The translations under genes and the position numbers were made by a program. A model generated the notes under the pieces. It saw nothing but the letters and a program-made list of their open reading frames with translations, was not told the origin of the DNA and made no database searches. Source: Pseudorhodobacter sp. MZDSW-24AT (GTDB lineage: Bacteria; Pseudomonadota; Alphaproteobacteria; Rhodobacterales; Rhodobacteraceae). Taken from it: DNA of 64,000 nucleotides. Of the stretch, positions 26,717 to 36,330 are shown in pieces. The stretch spans positions 248,001 through 312,000 of the forward strand of contig NZ_PGOI01000008.1 in NCBI RefSeq assembly GCF_002794355.1, in the 5' to 3' direction. How positions within the stretch are numbered: the first letter of the stretch is position 1; the number at the start of each line of letters is the position of its first letter.

Positions 26717-27001
26717 TCAGCTCTTGCCGTTCAGCCGATCGCGCAACAGCTTGCCGGTCTTGAAGAAGGGCACCTTCTTGTCCTCAACCTCGACCGCCTC
26801 CCCGGTGCGCGGGTTGCGCCCGGTGCGTGCGTCGCGCGACTTGACCGAAAAGGCCCCAAAGCCGCGCAACTCCACCCGATCCCCCTTGGCCAGCGCCTCG
26901 ATGATCTCTTCGAACACCGTGTTCACGATGCGCTCGACATGGCGTTGTGTCAGATGCGGGTTCTCATCCGCGATTTTCTGGATCAGTTCCGAACGGATCA
27001 T
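26717..27001 (-). CDS. ihfB: Integration host factor subunit beta
   Basis: A 94-aa DNA-bending protein that acts with Ihf[20 protein letters not shown] opens it; the signature [22 protein letters not shown] contains the intercalating Pro (shown in parts [13 protein letters not shown] and TGRNPRTGE). The ATG at 27001 has GGGGGA upstream. The frame runs open a further 61 codons upstream, including the terminator of rpsA, and those are not coding. First gene of the ihfB-lapA-trpF unit. Confidence 0.96.
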   Translation of the reverse strand: MIRSELIQKIADENPHLTQRHVERIVNTVFEEIIEALAKGDRVELRGFGAFSVKSRDARTGRNPRTGEAVEVEDKKVPFFKTGKLLRDRLNGKS

Positions 27002-27076
27002 CCGAAGTGTCCCCCCTGCGATCGGTCCGCGATCTGCCTGCGCAAATGCCGCCGCCGCTGTGATTATTCTGCACCG

Positions 27077-27106
27077 ACTATAGGCAAATAATTCGGCGCC
27101 ACACAA
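27077..27106 (-). promoter_or_regulatory. Candidate promoter of ihfB
   Basis: On the minus strand, TTGTGT, an 18-base spacer, and TATAGT. The -10 box matches five of six consensus bases. It lies between the rpsA terminator and ihfB. Confidence 0.4.
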
Positions 27107-27135
27107 ACGAAAAGGCTGGAATCCCCGTAAGATAC

Positions 27136-27165
27136 AAAAAGGCCCCGCCTTTCGGCGGGGCCTTT
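27136..27165 (-). terminator. Rho-independent terminator of rpsA
   Basis: GGCCCCGCC and GGCGGGGCC form a perfect stem with a three- to four-base loop, followed on the minus strand by TTTTT. It starts 24 bases past the rpsA stop. Confidence 0.9.
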
Positions 27166-27188
27166 CCTCAACAATCGAGGCCAAAGCC

Positions 27189-28871
27189 TCAGTTCTTGTC
27201 GCCTTTCAGTGCCGCGCCAAGGATATCGCCCAGCGATGCACCCGAATCGGACGAGCCATACTGCTCAACCGCTTCTTTCTCTTCGGCGATCTCGCGTGCC
27301 TTGATCGACAGGCCCATGCGACGGGTCTTGGCGTCGATATTGGTCACGCGCACGTCAACCTTGTCGCCCACCGAGAACCGCTCGGGGCGCTGGTCGCCAC
27401 GGTCGCGGCTCAGGTCGCTGCGGCGGATGAACGACTTAGCGCCGTTGTATTCCACCTCGACGCCGCCCTCTTCGATCGCGGTCACTTCAACCGTGATCAC
27501 CGAGCCGCGCTTCACGCCATCCACCGCATCGGTGAAGGTGTCTTCGCCCAAAGCCTTGATCGACAGTGAGATACGCTCTTTCTCGACGTCAACTTCCGAA
27601 ACGGCGGCCTTGACGGTGTCGCCCTTGCGATAGTTGGCAATCGCGTCTTCGCCGCGCTGATCCCACGACAGGTCGGACAGGTGAACCATGCCGTCGATGT
27701 CGTTTTCCAGACCGATGAACAGACCGAATTCGGTGATGTTCTTGACTTCGCCTTCGATGGTCGAACCCACCGGGTTGTTCTCGGCGAACACTTCCCACGG
27801 GTTGCGCTGGGTCTGCTTGAGCCCCAAGGACACGCGGCGCTTGGCGGAGTCGATCTCCAGCACCATGACGTCCACTTCCTGGCTGGTCGAAACGATCTTG
27901 CCGGGGTGCACGTTCTTCTTGGTCCACGACATTTCCGACACGTGAACCAGACCTTCGACACCGGCTTCCAGCTCGACGAATGCGCCGTAATCGGTGATGT
28001 TGGTCACGCGGCCCTTGTGGACCGAACCCAGCGGATAGGCGCGCTCGACAGCATCCCACGGATCTTCTTGCAGCTGCTTCATGCCCAAGGAAATACGGTG
28101 GGTTTCCTTGTTGATCTTGATGACCTGCACCTTGACAGTCTCACCAATGGCAAGGATTTCCGACGGGTGGTTGACGCGACGCCAAGCCATGTCGGTCACG
28201 TGCAGCAGGCCGTCAACGCCGCCCAGATCCACGAACGCACCGTATTCGGTGATGTTCTTGACCACGCCATCCACGGTCTGACCTTCGGTCAGGTTGCCGA
28301 TGACTTCGGCGCGCTGTTCGGCACGCGATTCTTCCAGAATGGCGCGACGCGACACAACGATGTTGCCACGGCGACGGTCCATCTTCAGAATCTGGAACGG
28401 CTGCTTCAAGCCCATCAGCGGGCCAGCGTCACGCACCGGGCGCACGTCAACCTGGCTGCCGGGCAGGAAGGCCACAGCGCCACCCAGATCCACGGTAAAG
28501 CCACCTTTGACACGGCCAAAGATCGCGCCATCGACGCGGGTTTCGGCGGCATAGGCCTTTTCCAGACGGTCCCAAGCTTCTTCGCGCTTGGCTTTCTCAC
28601 GGCTGATCTGGGCTTCCCCGCGCGCATTCTCCACGCGGTCCAGATAAACCTCGACTTCGTCGCCGACGTTGATGTCGGGCTGCTCGCCGGGGTTTGCGAA
28701 TTCTTTCAGATCGATGCGGCCTTCCATCTTGTAGCCGACGTCGATGATGGCTTGGCCTGCTTCAATCGCGATGACCTTGCCTTTGACAACCGAACCTTCT
28801 TCGGGGGTGTCAATCTCGAAGCTCTCTTTCAGAAGGGCTTCAAAGTCTTCCATGGTAGCTTTAGCGCACAT
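27189..28871 (-). CDS. rpsA: 30S ribosomal protein S1
   Basis: A 560-aa protein with six S1 RNA-binding domains; repeats such as [23 protein letters not shown], read in part [13 protein letters not shown], recur as [12 protein letters not shown] and [12 protein letters not shown]. It binds mRNA leaders during initiation. The start [14 protein letters not shown] is the usual alphaproteobacterial one; an internal ATG would remove six residues. A good promoter lies about 130 bases upstream. In many relatives it directly follows cmk; here two other genes lie between. Confidence 0.96.
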   Translation of the reverse strand: MCAKATMEDFEALLKESFEIDTPEEGSVVKGKVIAIEAGQAIIDVGYKMEGRIDLKEFANPGEQPDINVGDEVEVYLDRVENARGEAQISREKAKREEAWDRLEKAYAAETRVDGAIFGRVKGGFTVDLGGAVAFLPGSQVDVRPVRDAGPLMGLKQPFQILKMDRRRGNIVVSRRAILEESRAEQRAEVIGNLTEGQTVDGVVKNITEYGAFVDLGGVDGLLHVTDMAWRRVNHPSEILAIGETVKVQVIKINKETHRISLGMKQLQEDPWDAVERAYPLGSVHKGRVTNITDYGAFVELEAGVEGLVHVSEMSWTKKNVHPGKIVSTSQEVDVMVLEIDSAKRRVSLGLKQTQRNPWEVFAENNPVGSTIEGEVKNITEFGLFIGLENDIDGMVHLSDLSWDQRGEDAIANYRKGDTVKAAVSEVDVEKERISLSIKALGEDTFTDAVDGVKRGSVITVEVTAIEEGGVEVEYNGAKSFIRRSDLSRDRGDQRPERFSVGDKVDVRVTNIDAKTRRMGLSIKAREIAEEKEAVEQYGSSDSGASLGDILGAALKGDKN

Positions 28872-28966
28872 ATGCAGTTTGTCCTTTTTCGTGGTTTTCT
28901 GGCCATGCGGTTGGCTCCGCCGGTCTTTGATCGCCCCGCTGACCCGACCACAGCCCGCAAAACCGG

Positions 28967-28982
28967 GCCAGAGATCTCTGGC
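28967..28982. promoter_or_regulatory. 16-bp perfect palindrome in the rpsA leader
   Basis: GCCAGAGATCTCTGGC reads the same on both strands. It starts about 12 bases downstream of the -10 box of the candidate rpsA promoter, so just past the likely transcription start. This suits a dimeric repressor site or an RNA dimerisation element; no regulator is known to me. Confidence 0.5.
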
Positions 28983-28993
28983 AGGATGGGGGG

Positions 28994-29022
28994 CCTATAG
29001 CGCCAGAACGCAACAAGAGCAA
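28994..29022 (-). promoter_or_regulatory. Candidate sigma-70 promoter of rpsA
   Basis: TTGCTC, a 17-base spacer, and TATAGG on the minus strand. This is the best promoter-like match in the region, as expected for a heavily transcribed ribosomal gene. Confidence 0.6.
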
Positions 29023-29036
29023 GCCAAAGCGCGCGT

Positions 29037-30020
29037 TCAAGCGCCCTTCGCCTCAATCCCCAATCGCGCGGGCGGGAAGCCGGCGGCGGTGAAAATCGCC
29101 TCCACCTTGGTGGCAAAATCCGGCGCCCCCAGATTCACGCAGTTGCGCACGAAATACCAATACAAAAACCGCTCATACTCCGGCACCGGCGGCGCCAAGG
29201 CCCGCGCAAGGGCGGCGGCAAAGGCCTCTGGCCGCCGCAGCGTGTGCGCCACATGGTGAAAGTCCGACGGCCCGCACAGGATCGCGGGCTTGCGCTGCAA
29301 AAAGCCTTCAAGCGCACAGGCCGAATTCACGCTGACCGTCGCCACCGAGGCCGCGATGATGTCATGCACATTGGCCGTGGTCGGCGTCAGCGCCAGCCCC
29401 TCGGCCAAAGCCTCTGCAATCACCGCTGCATCATGATCGGGCGCCAGAGGGTGCGGCTTGACCAGCACCTGCCGCCCCCCGGCCCCTTGCGCCACCGCGC
29501 GCAGCATCTCCCGCCCCGTCAGATAGGCCAGCCCGTTCTGCTCTGGCTGGCTTCCCTGCAAAAACACCGCAATCGCGCCGGGGGCAAAGCGCGCCTCGGC
29601 CTCCTCTTGCGCACGCCGCGACCGCCGCTGCAACGTATAGCGCCCCCGCATCCGCTCGAAAAACCCGGCAGCCGCCCGCGCGGGCACCTCCGCCGGGTCG
29701 AACACCCGCCCAGCGATGCTGCTCTCGGCCTGCATCCCCAGCGGGTCCAGATGCCAGAAGGGCGGCAGATAGGCGATGGAGGCGTTCAGAACCCCCGCCC
29801 CCCGCGCCCGCCCGGAGTCGATGATGTGCAGATCTCCATCGTCATAGGCCGCCGTTTCCCCCGCCTGAAACAGACGCGCGCGCCGATCCGCCACCGCGAT
29901 CCGCGCGCCCAAAGGCGCGAACACCGCCTCGATCCGCGCAAACAGCCGCAGATGCCGCGTCTCGCGCCAATTCTCCAGATGCCGCGCGGGCAGATGAAAA
30001 ACGATACCCGCCTGCGTCAT
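29037..30020 (-). CDS. Capsule-polysaccharide synthesis-like glycosyltransferase
   Basis: A 327-aa protein resembling the Capsule_synth (KpsC/KpsS) family. The C-terminal half shows VLVKPHPLAPDHD, VHDIIAASVATVSVNSACALEG and FLQRKPAILCG, the pattern seen in Kdo-linker transferases. ATG at 30020 (MTQAGIVFHLPARHLENW). No other capsule or export genes are in the window, so its acceptor is unknown. It sits between the nitroreductase and rpsA. Confidence 0.65.
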   Translation of the reverse strand: MTQAGIVFHLPARHLENWRETRHLRLFARIEAVFAPLGARIAVADRRARLFQAGETAAYDDGDLHIIDSGRARGAGVLNASIAYLPPFWHLDPLGMQAESSIAGRVFDPAEVPARAAAGFFERMRGRYTLQRRSRRAQEEAEARFAPGAIAVFLQGSQPEQNGLAYLTGREMLRAVAQGAGGRQVLVKPHPLAPDHDAAVIAEALAEGLALTPTTANVHDIIAASVATVSVNSACALEGFLQRKPAILCGPSDFHHVAHTLRRPEAFAAALARALAPPVPEYERFLYWYFVRNCVNLGAPDFATKVEAIFTAAGFPPARLGIEAKGA

Positions 30021-30124
30021 GCCACCGCCCTCTTGTCGCTGTGGCAAGATCCGCCATCACCGCGCGCCCTGCAAGACCGATCCCACAGGCCGCACGCCCC
30101 CGAAACAGGCGCGCAGGCCCCATG

Positions 30125-30158
30125 AAAAAGGGTGCGGCCCCCATGGATGCCGCACCCT
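30125..30158 (-). terminator. Rho-independent terminator of the nitroreductase gene
   Basis: AGGGTGCGGC and GCCGCACCCT form a perfect 10-bp stem with a 14-base loop, followed by TTTTTC on the minus strand. It is 25 bases beyond the stop. Confidence 0.85.
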
Positions 30159-30183
30159 CTCACAATACGGGGGACCAAAGGCC

Positions 30184-30816
30184 TCAGGCGACCTCCGAGA
30201 CCAGCTCCGCCATCGGCTTGCGCACCTTCTTCATGCCCAAAAGCCAGTCGCCGTCCGCCGCGCGATAGCCCAGCGGCAACAGCGTGACAGAGCGCAAACC
30301 GCGCGCGCGCAGACCCAGAATCTCATCCACCTTGGCCGGGTCGAACCCTTCCATCGGGGTGGAATCCACCTCTTCAAAAGCCGCCGCCGTCAGCCCGATG
30401 CCAAAGGCGATATAGGCCTGACGCGCCGCATGTTCGAAGTTCACCTCGGCGTCGCGCGCCAGCACCATGGTCTTGAGATTGTCGTAATAGCCCGAAACGG
30501 CCTCACGCGGAATGCCACGCTCTTCCACCAACTGGTCCACCACCGCGTCAATCCGCGCTTCGGTGTAGTTATCCCATGCCGCGAAGACCAGCACATGGCT
30601 GCCATCGGTCACCTGCGCCTGCCCAAAGGCGACCTCGCGCAGCTGCGCCTTGACCTCTGGATTGGTGACCACGATCACCTCGAACGGCTGCAACCCGCTC
30701 GAGGTCGGGGCCAGCTGGATGGCCTCCAGAATACGGTCCACCTTGTCTTGGTCGACAGGTTTGGACGGGTCCATTTTCTTGGTGGCATAGCGCCAGTTCA
30801 GTTTCTCGTGCAGCAT
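30184..30816 (-). CDS. Nitroreductase-family NAD(P)H flavoenzyme
   Basis: A 210-aa FMN-dependent reductase, similar in length to NfsB/YdgI-type enzymes. Visible are the FMN-binding RYATKKMDPSKPV at the N-terminus, LAPTSSGLQPFEVIVV, and the C-terminal LGLRARGLRSVTLLPLGY region. The natural substrate is unknown (quinones or nitro-compounds are typical in vitro). It has its own terminator. It lies between cmk and the capsule-type gene on the same strand. Confidence 0.88.
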   Translation of the reverse strand: MLHEKLNWRYATKKMDPSKPVDQDKVDRILEAIQLAPTSSGLQPFEVIVVTNPEVKAQLREVAFGQAQVTDGSHVLVFAAWDNYTEARIDAVVDQLVEERGIPREAVSGYYDNLKTMVLARDAEVNFEHAARQAYIAFGIGLTAAAFEEVDSTPMEGFDPAKVDEILGLRARGLRSVTLLPLGYRAADGDWLLGMKKVRKPMAELVSEVA

Positions 30817-30970
30817 GATGATCCGCCTTGTGCTGTGCGATCCGGGACCCGGATCGGCTCGATTGCGTCATGCCTGCATGTAAGCGAGCGACAGCCGGAA
30901 CCAAAGTGCAGCGGCGCACAGGCTCTGTTCGATCCGGGCCAAACGCTCGGCAACTCAAAGGAAAAGCGGC

Positions 30971-31573
30971 TCAGCGCCCCAGTGTCTGCCGGACCAGCGC
31001 CACCGCCTCTGCGATGGCCTCCGCGCTGCTCAGCGCGCTGGTGTCGATCACCTGCGCGCCCTCGGCCGCGCGCAAGGGTGCATCGGCCCGCCCCATGTCG
31101 CGCGCATCCCGCTCCTGCACCTCAGCCAGCACATCGGCGAGACTGCGCGACGCCGCCGCGCCGCCCAACTCCAGCCAACGGCGCCGTGCCCGCACATCGG
31201 CGCTCGCGGTCACAAAAAGCTTCACCTCGGCCTCGGGGCAGATCACGGTGCCAATGTCGCGCCCGTCCAGCACCGCGCCGCCCGGACGCCGGGCAAAGCG
31301 GCGCTGAAACGCCAGCAGCGCCGCGCGCACCTCCGGGATCACGGCCACACGGCTGGCCGCTTGCCCCGCCTCCAGCGTGCGCAGATCATCGCGCGCCAGA
31401 TCCTCGGGCGTAAGGCCTTGCGCGGCCTGCACCGGATCGCCGCCCTTGACCCCCACGGCGCGGTAAAGGGCACCAGTGTCCAGATGCGCAAAGCCAAAAG
31501 CCTCGGCCACCGCCCGGCTGATGGTGCCCTTGCCCGCTGCCGCAGGCCCGTCAATCGCCACGGTAAAGATCAT
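30971..31573 (-). CDS. cmk: Cytidylate kinase
   Basis: A 200-aa kinase that makes CDP/dCDP from CMP. The P-loop is [13 protein letters not shown] and the CMP-binding segment is [30 protein letters not shown] follows. The ATG at 31573 gives [15 protein letters not shown]; ten codons upstream are not family-like. It is downstream of aroA on the same strand with 160 bases between that carry a pair of 3' elements. Confidence 0.95.
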   Translation of the reverse strand: MIFTVAIDGPAAAGKGTISRAVAEAFGFAHLDTGALYRAVGVKGGDPVQAAQGLTPEDLARDDLRTLEAGQAASRVAVIPEVRAALLAFQRRFARRPGGAVLDGRDIGTVICPEAEVKLFVTASADVRARRRWLELGGAAASRSLADVLAEVQERDARDMGRADAPLRAAEGAQVIDTSALSSAEAIAEAVALVRQTLGR

Positions 31574-31622
31574 GCTCCAGCCTTCCTGTCTCAAAAACCC
31601 CAACGCCGCGCAGCCCCAAGGC

Positions 31623-31707
31623 GCCTCCGGCGGGAGTATTTAAGAAAGGTGCAAAGCCCAAGAGAGATCCCCGATTTGCACCTTTTTCAAATACTCCCGC
31701 CGGAGGC
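31623..31707. repeat. Head-to-head pair of 3'-end elements between aroA and cmk
   Basis: Arms 31623-31655 and 31675-31707 are inverted copies: GCGGGAGTATTT, three bases, AAAGGTGCAAA on the left and the complement on the right. The right arm points away from the aroA stop (minus strand). The left arm points toward it from the cmk start side and serves no plus-strand gene, so it may be a relic of rearrangement. Confidence 0.8.
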
Positions 31708-31733
31708 ATCCGACCGCAGCCCGAGGCGCGGCC

Positions 31734-33095
31734 TTACAGGTTTTGCGCCGCGCCGCGCCGGATCGACGCCCCAAGGCCGTTCATCAGCCCTTCGAAGATC
31801 GGGAAGGATGTCACAATGGGCGAGGCATCATCGACCGAGATCGGCGCCTTGGAGGCCATGCCCGCCACAAGGAAGGACATGGCAATCCGGTGGTCCAGAT
31901 GGGTGGCGCAGGTGGCGCCGCCCGGCATGCCGCCCGCCCCCAAGCCATGGACGATCAGCGTGTCCTCGTCTTCCTCGATCCGCACACCGCAGGCCTCCAG
32001 CCCGCGCGCCATCGCATCGATGCGGTCGGATTCCTTCACCCGCAACTCCTTGACGCCGCGCATCACCGTGCGCCCGCTGGCAAAGGCCGCGACCACCGAC
32101 AGGATCGGGTATTCGTCGATCATGCTCGGCGCGCGCTCGGGCGGCACCTCAATTCCCTTCATATTGTCCGAAAACCGCACGCGCAGATCCGCCACCGGCT
32201 CGCCGCCTTCGGTGCGCGGGTTCTGGAACTCGATCTCCGCCCCCATTTCGGACAGCGTGAGATACAGCCCGTTGCGCGTCAGGTTCTGGCTCACCCCCGG
32301 CACCAGAATGTCGGAGCCTTCCACGATCAGCGCCGCACAGGTCGGAAACGCGGCCGAGCTTGGGTCGCGTGGCACCGCCACCGTTTGCGGGCGCAATTCC
32401 GGGCGACCTTGCAGCGTGATGACATGGCCTTCGCTGGTCTTTTCCACCGAAAGCTCAGCGCCAAAGCCCAAGAGCATCCGCTCCGAATGGTCGCGCGTCG
32501 GCTCGCGCTCGATCACCACCGTCTCACCCGGTGCGTTCAGACCCGCCAAGAGCACCGCCGATTTCACCTGCGCCGAGGCCACGGGCAGCGCATAGCGCAC
32601 CGGCACCGGATTCGCCGCACCCACCACCGTCATCGGCAAGCGCCCGCCCTTGCGGCCATAGGCCTCTGCCCCGAACAGGCTCAGCGGATCGGTCACCCGC
32701 CCCATCGGGCGCTTGCGCAAGGAGGCATCTCCCGTGAAGGTCGCCGTCATCGCCGTGGTGGCCATCGTGCCCATGATCAGCCGCACGCCGGTGCCCGAAT
32801 TGCCGCAATCGATCACATCGGCGGGTTCCGAAAACCCGCCCACGCCCACGCCATGCACCGACCATGCCCCCGGGCCGTGCTGTGTCACCTCTGCCCCGAA
32901 GGCGCGCATCGCGCGGGCGGTGTCCAGCACATCCTGCCCTTCCAGCAGCCCGGTGATCCGGGTCTCGCCCACCGCCATCGCGCCAAAGATCAGCGCCCGG
33001 TGTGAAATCGACTTGTCGCCCGGCACCGCGGCGGTGCCCTTCAGCGGTCCGCTTTTCGCAGAGGTCATCGGTTGCGCATCGCCATGGCCGGACAT
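31734..33095 (-). CDS. aroA: 3-phosphoshikimate 1-carboxyvinyltransferase (EPSP synthase)
   Basis: A 453-aa enzyme of the shikimate pathway. It carries the four class II EPSP synthase marks: GDKS (residues 26-29), R-D-H-S-E, S-A-Q-V-K and N-L-T-R. The position equivalent to Ala100 of the CP4 enzyme is Gly here (NSGTGVR, about 99-105). The ATG at 33095 has GGGAG six bases upstream; the ATG three bases earlier is too close. Classic aroA-cmk order. Confidence 0.95.
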   Translation of the reverse strand: MSGHGDAQPMTSAKSGPLKGTAAVPGDKSISHRALIFGAMAVGETRITGLLEGQDVLDTARAMRAFGAEVTQHGPGAWSVHGVGVGGFSEPADVIDCGNSGTGVRLIMGTMATTAMTATFTGDASLRKRPMGRVTDPLSLFGAEAYGRKGGRLPMTVVGAANPVPVRYALPVASAQVKSAVLLAGLNAPGETVVIEREPTRDHSERMLLGFGAELSVEKTSEGHVITLQGRPELRPQTVAVPRDPSSAAFPTCAALIVEGSDILVPGVSQNLTRNGLYLTLSEMGAEIEFQNPRTEGGEPVADLRVRFSDNMKGIEVPPERAPSMIDEYPILSVVAAFASGRTVMRGVKELRVKESDRIDAMARGLEACGVRIEEDEDTLIVHGLGAGGMPGGATCATHLDHRIAMSFLVAGMASKAPISVDDASPIVTSFPIFEGLMNGLGASIRRGAAQNL

Positions 33096-33193
33096 CATCT
33101 TCTCCCGAATGTGAACGCCCGCCTGATAGCGCAAGCAGGGACTGCGGTCCATGGGGGGTTGATGTGCGCGCGCCATGCCGCATATCGACGGCC

Positions 33194-34258
33194 ATGCACC
33201 GTCGCACCATTCTCAAAGGAACCGCCCTTCTCGCCGCCCTCGGGGTCGGCGGGGGCGCTGCTGCCATGGCCCTCACGTCACCTCGCAACCGCTATTACAG
33301 CGGCCCGGTCTCGGATCACTTTGACGGGGTGAGGTTTTTCAACCCCGGCGGCACCGCCCCGCGCGGGTTTTCCGACCTGTTGAAATGGCAATTCGGCGGC
33401 ACCCGCCAAAGCTGGCCCGAACAGGTGCCCGTCACCCCGGCGCGCCCTGCCGCGCAGGTGGCAGACATGACCATCACCATGGTCGGCCATGCCAGCCTGC
33501 TGATTCAGATGGCGGGCCTGAACCTGCTCACCGATCCGGTCTGGTCCGACCGCGCGAGCCCCCTCGCCTTTGCCGGGCCCAAACGGGTGGCGGCCCCCGG
33601 CATCGCCTTTGCCGATCTGCCGCGCATCGATGCGGTGCTGATCAGCCACAATCACTACGATCATCTGGATCTGGCCACCCTCGCCAGCCTGCACGCCGCC
33701 CATGCGCCGCAGATCCTCACGCCGCTGGGCAATGATGCGATCATCCGCGACGCCCTGCCCGAGGCCCGGATCACCACGCGCGACTGGGGCCAATCGGCCC
33801 CGCTCGGCCCGCTGACCCTGCATTTCGAGCCCTGCCATCATTGGTCGGCGCGCGGCACGCGCGACCGCTCCATGGCCCTTTGGGCCGCCTTTGTGATCGA
33901 AGGCCCCCCCGGCCGTGTGCTGCACATCGGCGACACCGGCTTTGACCAAGGCCGCCCTTACCGCGATCTCGCGGCAAAGCATGGGCCCATCCGCGCCGCC
34001 ATCCTGCCGATCGGCGCCTATGAGCCGCGCTGGTTCATGCAAGGCCAGCATCAGAACCCCGCCGAAGCGGTCGAAGGTTTTGTGATGTCGGGTGCGGCCC
34101 ATGCCATCGGCCACCATTGGGGCACGTTCCAGCTGACCGATGAGGCGCGGGACGCGCCGCTTCTGGCGCTCGACACAGCACTTGCGGCCAAGGGCATCGC
34201 GCCCGCGCGCTTTCGCCCCCTCGCCCCGGGTGAGGCTTGGGCGATTCCGCCGCTTTAG
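33194..34258 (+). CDS. Metallo-beta-lactamase-fold hydrolase (NAPE-PLD/UlaG-like), exported
   Basis: A 354-aa protein with a twin-Arg-like or signal-anchor N-terminus ([21 protein letters not shown]). The metal site is SHNHYDHLD at about 149-157. VGHASLLIQ and [11 protein letters not shown] before it and [14 protein letters not shown] after it match the phospholipase-D-like NAPE-PLD subgroup. HIGDTGFD and [10 protein letters not shown] complete the metal ligands. The lipid substrate is inferred from the family only. Divergent from aroA; ends overlapping trmB by four bases. Confidence 0.85.
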   Translation: MHRRTILKGTALLAALGVGGGAAAMALTSPRNRYYSGPVSDHFDGVRFFNPGGTAPRGFSDLLKWQFGGTRQSWPEQVPVTPARPAAQVADMTITMVGHASLLIQMAGLNLLTDPVWSDRASPLAFAGPKRVAAPGIAFADLPRIDAVLISHNHYDHLDLATLASLHAAHAPQILTPLGNDAIIRDALPEARITTRDWGQSAPLGPLTLHFEPCHHWSARGTRDRSMALWAAFVIEGPPGRVLHIGDTGFDQGRPYRDLAAKHGPIRAAILPIGAYEPRWFMQGQHQNPAEAVEGFVMSGAAHAIGHHWGTFQLTDEARDAPLLALDTALAAKGIAPARFRPLAPGEAWAIPPL

Positions 34259-34950
34259 GCGGCGCGGCGGAAGGTCAGGTAATGCGGCGCGCGCCCCTCG
34301 CGCAGCGCCTTTTGCTCATAGCGGGTGGACAGCCAATCCTCCCATGCCCCGCCCTCTCCGGCCTGATGCTCCAGCACGAAGCCCGCGTGTGGCACCTCTT
34401 CCAGCGTCTGGCGCACATAATCGGGGATATCCGTCGCCACCCGGAACTCGGCCCCCGGCTTCATCACGCGGGCCAGCAGCGCCAGATAGCCCGGCGTCAC
34501 AAAGCGGCGGCGGTGGTGGCGCGCCTTGGGCCAAGGGTCGGGATAGTTCAGGAAAACCTTGTCCACACTGGCCGCAGGCAGCACATCGAACAGATCGCGC
34601 ACATCCCCCGGATGGATCGCCAGATTGCGCACCCCCGCCGCGCGGATCTTGCCCAAAAGCATGGCAACCCCGTTCACAAAGGGCTCGCAGCCGATGATCC
34701 CCACCTCCGGGTAACGTGCGGCCATATGCACCAGATGCTCGCCGCCGCCAAAGCCCACCTCCACCCACAAGGGGCGGGCGCCGGGAAACACCGCCAGATC
34801 CAGCGGCGCGCGGCTTGGGTTGTCCTCGACCGTCACCCCCGGCAGTCGCAGGGTTTCCAGATCATGGGCCAGATAGTCCTTCTGGCTCGCGCGCAGCGTC
34901 TTGCCATGCACCCGGCCATAGAAATTGCGGCGTTCTGTCTGGTCTGACAT
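34255..34950 (-). CDS. trmB: tRNA (guanine-N7-)-methyltransferase
   Basis: A 231-aa SAM-dependent enzyme that makes m7G46 in tRNA. Motif I is WVEVGFGGGEHL; VFLNYPDPWPKARHHRRR is the unmistakable TrmB signature. FRVATDIPDYV follows. Start ATG at 34950. It lies 123 bases downstream of metK on the same strand, possibly in one unit with it. Confidence 0.95.
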   Translation of the reverse strand: MSDQTERRNFYGRVHGKTLRASQKDYLAHDLETLRLPGVTVEDNPSRAPLDLAVFPGARPLWVEVGFGGGEHLVHMAARYPEVGIIGCEPFVNGVAMLLGKIRAAGVRNLAIHPGDVRDLFDVLPAASVDKVFLNYPDPWPKARHHRRRFVTPGYLALLARVMKPGAEFRVATDIPDYVRQTLEEVPHAGFVLEHQAGEGGAWEDWLSTRYEQKALREGRAPHYLTFRRAA

Positions 34951-35073
34951 GCGGCTTCATCCTGTTTGCGAACTCTGGCGCGCCTAGTGTCAGGCCGGAC
35001 CCCTGCGGTCAAGACATAGCCGGCCCGCAAACTTCCGCCCGCGCCAAACCCTGCCCGGCGCGGGCGGCTTGGC

Positions 35074-36240
35074 TCACACCGCCTTCTTCAAGGCCTCGAC
35101 CAGATCGGTCCGCTCCCAGCTAAAGCCGCCATCGGCCTCGGGCGCGCGCCCGAAATGGCCATAGGCGCTGGTGCGGGCGTAGATCGGGCGGTTCAGGTTC
35201 AAATGGGTGCGGATGCCGCGCGGGGTCAGATCCATGCAGGCCGCAACAGCGCGTTCGATCTGCGCCGCGTCCACTTCACCAGTGCCATGAGTATCCACAT
35301 AGATCGACAGCGGCTCGGCCACGCCAATCGCATAAGACACCTGCAGCGTGCAGCGATCGGCCAACCCCGCCGCCACCACGTTCTTGGCCAGATAGCGCGC
35401 GGCATAGGCCGCCGAACGGTCCACCTTTGTCGGGTCCTTGCCCGAGAAAGCACCGCCCCCATGCGGCGCCGCCCCGCCATAGGTGTCCACAATGATCTTG
35501 CGCCCGGTCAGGCCCGCATCGCCATCCGGCCCGCCAATCACGAAAATGCCCGTGGGGTTCACATGCCATTTCGTGGCCTCGGTCAGCCAGCCTTCGGGCA
35601 GCACCTGCCGGATATACGGCTCCACGATCGCGCGGATATCGTCTGAGGTCTGGGTCTCCAGCGCGTGCTGCGTCGACAGCACGATCGAGGTCACCTCCAC
35701 CGGCTTGCCATCCTCATAGCGCAAGGACAGCTGCGATTTCGCATCCGGCCCCAGCGTCGGCTGCTCGCCCGATTTGCGCACTTCCGCCAGACGCCGCAGG
35801 ATCGCCTGCGCATATTGCAACGGCGCGGGCATCAACTCGGGCGTCTCGCGGCAGGCATAGCCGAACATGATCCCCTGATCACCGGCGCCATCCTTGTCCA
35901 CACCTTGCGCGATATGCGCCGACTGGCCGTGCAGATAATTGTGCACCGACAAGGTGTTCCAGTGGAACTTGTCCTGCTCGTAACCGATGTCCTTCACACA
36001 ATCGCGCACGATGCCTTCGACCCGCTCCAGCATGGCATCGGTCGCGGCCTTGCTCGACAACCCCACCTCACCGCCCACCACCACGCGATTGGTGGTGGCA
36101 AAGGTTTCACAGGCAACGCGCGCATTGGGCTCTTCCGTCAGAAAGGCATCCAGCACCGCATCCGAGACCCGGTCACAGACCTTGTCAGGATGCCCCTCGG
36201 AAACCGATTCCGAGGTGAAAACATAGTTCTTGCGGCTCAT
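35074..36240 (-). CDS. metK: S-adenosylmethionine synthetase
   Basis: A 388-aa enzyme that makes SAM from methionine and ATP. Signatures: [16 protein letters not shown], the ATP-binding [10 protein letters not shown], and [19 protein letters not shown]. It is preceded by an SAM/SAH-type riboswitch that covers its Shine-Dalgarno (36249-36294), so its translation is likely turned down when SAM is plentiful. trmB, a SAM user, is downstream. Confidence 0.97.
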   Translation of the reverse strand: MSRKNYVFTSESVSEGHPDKVCDRVSDAVLDAFLTEEPNARVACETFATTNRVVVGGEVGLSSKAATDAMLERVEGIVRDCVKDIGYEQDKFHWNTLSVHNYLHGQSAHIAQGVDKDGAGDQGIMFGYACRETPELMPAPLQYAQAILRRLAEVRKSGEQPTLGPDAKSQLSLRYEDGKPVEVTSIVLSTQHALETQTSDDIRAIVEPYIRQVLPEGWLTEATKWHVNPTGIFVIGGPDGDAGLTGRKIIVDTYGGAAPHGGGAFSGKDPTKVDRSAAYAARYLAKNVVAAGLADRCTLQVSYAIGVAEPLSIYVDTHGTGEVDAAQIERAVAACMDLTPRGIRTHLNLNRPIYARTSAYGHFGRAPEADGGFSWERTDLVEALKKAV

Positions 36241-36248
36241 TGGGGTCG

Positions 36249-36294
36249 TGCTCCATTTGTGTGATCCCTGCCACGCCAGGAAGCCGTTGTGACA
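36249..36294 (-). promoter_or_regulatory. SAM/SAH riboswitch of metK
   Basis: Read on the minus strand: GTCACAACGGCTTCCTGGCG, then TGGCAGGGATCACACAAA, then TGGAGCA. The CACAACGGCTTCCTGGCGTG core and the closing TGGAGCA match my memory of the SAM/SAH riboswitch class, found in front of metK in Rhodobacterales. The GGAG Shine-Dalgarno at 36251-36254 is inside the element, so ligand binding would hide it through a pseudoknot. The start codon is ten bases further on. Confidence 0.85.
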
Positions 36295-36330
36295 GTTCAG
36301 CCCCGCACCTAGAGCCTGCGCCCCACAGCG

